Positions 6,715 to 7,438 of a stretch of 7,438 bases of DNA are shown here, piece after piece (position 1 is the stretch's first letter; each line of letters opens with the position of its first letter). This DNA is from Pseudomonadota bacterium (GTDB lineage: Bacteria > Pseudomonadota > Gammaproteobacteria > Steroidobacterales > Steroidobacteraceae), in NCBI GenBank assembly GCA_021826035.1, contig JAKBBE010000132.1, positions 1 through 7,438 of the forward strand. Direction: 5' to 3'. The notes under the pieces are model-generated. The model was not told the origin of the DNA and made no database searches. It was given only the letters and a program-made list of their open reading frames with translations. A program made the translations under genes and the position numbers.

Positions 6715-7438
6715 GTTCCAACCTCCGCATGCACTATCGGCGCAAGCTCGGCCGAGGCAATACTCAACCGCGCCCGCGCGGCAGCACAATCCGGATGACA
6801 GATCGCCCGCAACGCCGTCAGTGAGGATACCGGCCGAGTCGTGAACGCCGCAATCCCGTACCAAAGTTGCGACAGTCGCGCATCGACGAAATGGCGCCTG
6901 CCGATCTTCTCGCGCGACCAGATGAGCGAACGTTGCCCGCTCCTATCGGTCACGGTCATTTCCTGCCAGGGGCCGGACGTGCTGTTGACGATGCGCGTGC
7001 CGATCAAGGTGAGGGCCGCCTTGTCGCCGAGCAGCGAATTCCAATACCCCAGCAACTTACCCTCCTGGGTCTGGGTGCGGTATGCCACCTCGAACGTCTC
7101 CACCGAGTGCCCGCGCGGGGTGTCGTAGCGTTGCTGGGACTCGGCGCTCGCATCCAGGTATTGAGGGGACCAGGTGCTGTAGGTGATGCGCTCCGGACCG
7201 GTCCATCCCGCCGGCGCCGCCGGCCAGGTGATGGCCACCGGTTGATCGGCCACGGGCGAGAGCCACTCCCTGCCATAGACCAGCATCGGCAGGACCACGA
7301 GCACCGCCAGGGTCGACAGCGCGCGGCCGGCGGACGCCTCGCCCCCATCCGTCACGAGCGGTGCGGCCGGTGCCGCGCTCGAGGTACTACGGCCCGCGGC
7401 CGCGCGCCGGTCCCATCGGATCGCGAGCACCCCGGCGA
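6711..7438 (-). CDS. xrtA: Exosortase A/EpsI-type protein, C-terminal part (5' end outside window)
   Basis: The last 241 residues of a reading frame are visible, ending in TGA at 6713-6711. They show a linker rich in Ala and Ser, a hydrophobic helix (about 7322-7272, RALSTLAVLVVLPML), then a soluble domain of about 165 residues that resembles the EpsI/DUF3485 domain. Typical EpsI pieces are VAYRTQTQEGKLLGYWNSLL and the later REKIGRRHFVDARLSQLWYG. A GTG at 7430 could serve as a start, but the frame stays open to the window edge, and the first residues (AGVLAIRWDRR) look like the tail of the last exosortase transmembrane helix. In exosortase A the membrane protease domain is commonly fused to an EpsI domain, so I infer that the Cys/Arg/His catalytic half lies beyond 7438. 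Exosortases act in the inner membrane and cleave the PEP-CTERM sorting tail. A stand-alone EpsI gene is the alternative. The domain call is fairly sure; the fusion is inferred. Confidence 0.8.
   Translation of the reverse strand, partial: AGVLAIRWDRRAAAGRSTSSAAPAAPLVTDGGEASAGRALSTLAVLVVLPMLVYGREWLSPVADQPVAITWPAAPAGWTGPERITYSTWSPQYLDASAESQQRYDTPRGHSVETFEVAYRTQTQEGKLLGYWNSLLGDKAALTLIGTRIVNSTSGPWQEMTVTDRSGQRSLIWSREKIGRRHFVDARLSQLWYGIAAFTTRPVSSLTALRAICHPDCAAARARLSIASAELAPIVHAEVGT
6722..6726 (-). promoter_or_regulatory. Ribosome binding site of prsT
   Basis: On the minus strand a full GGAGG lies seven bases before the ATG at 6714. It sits inside the end of the exosortase/EpsI coding sequence. It fixes the start of the TPR lipoprotein gene at 6714 and excludes the longer open frame that begins at 6864, whose first 50 residues would simply read the upstream gene out of frame. 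Confidence 0.8.

Noticed and set aside
4423..6798. A 791-codon open frame on the plus strand opposite prsT
   Set aside because: It is antisense to a clear TPR lipoprotein. Its product is dominated by Arg, Leu, Gly and His with no recognisable domain, as expected from the complement of GC-rich, Ala/Leu-rich codons.
6715..6864. N-terminal extension of prsT to an ATG at 6864
   Set aside because: The extra 50 residues read the exosortase/EpsI gene out of frame. The ATG at 6714 has GGAGG seven bases upstream and starts directly into a lipoprotein signal.
1..7438. tRNA, rRNA, CRISPR array, insertion sequence or attachment site
   Set aside because: None seen; the window is nearly filled by six contiguous EPS-operon genes.

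Overview
The window carries most of one operon from an XrtA (exosortase A)/PEP-CTERM exopolysaccharide locus. This system is widespread in Gram-negative, EPS- and biofilm-forming Proteobacteria. The DNA is GC-rich. Lipoprotein and Sec signals, an SLBB-type export protein and an outer-membrane beta-barrel all point to a diderm host, most likely a beta- or gammaproteobacterium. Nothing in the window fixes the genus.

All six genes lie on the minus strand and are transcribed from right to left. In order they are: (1) 7438-6711, the C-terminal part of an exosortase A/EpsI-type protein, cut by the right edge; (2) 6714-3919, the TPR lipoprotein PrsT; (3) 3850-3224, a short polysaccharide export (OPX/SLBB) protein; (4) 3209-1593, the XrtA-system chain-length determinant (Wzz-like); (5) 1596-706, the XrtA-associated tyrosine autokinase; (6) 635-1, the N-terminal part of a TIGR03016-type outer-membrane beta-barrel, cut by the left edge. 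Genes 1/2 and 4/5 overlap by ATGA. Genes 3 and 4 are 14 bp apart. The only real gaps are about 70 bp (3851-3918 and 636-705), and neither shows a convincing promoter or terminator. No stretch longer than 300 bp lacks a gene.

Together the genes describe an envelope-spanning export line. The inner-membrane chain-length protein and its separate cytoplasmic tyrosine kinase control polymerisation. The periplasmic OPX protein and the lipid-anchored TPR scaffold bridge the periplasm. The beta-barrel is a candidate outer-membrane exit. The exosortase/EpsI protein belongs to the co-occurring system that processes PEP-CTERM proteins destined for the EPS matrix. No PEP-CTERM substrate, glycosyltransferase or flippase/polymerase lies within the window; these would be expected outside it.

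The system type is already known. The points most worth a second look are the very short OPX protein paired with a beta-barrel in the same operon, a perfect 12-bp hairpin over the OPX signal-peptide cleavage region, the split Wzz/kinase arrangement, and the C-terminal tyrosine cluster of the kinase. Long open frames on the plus strand, including one of 791 codons opposite prsT, are judged to be GC-driven shadows.
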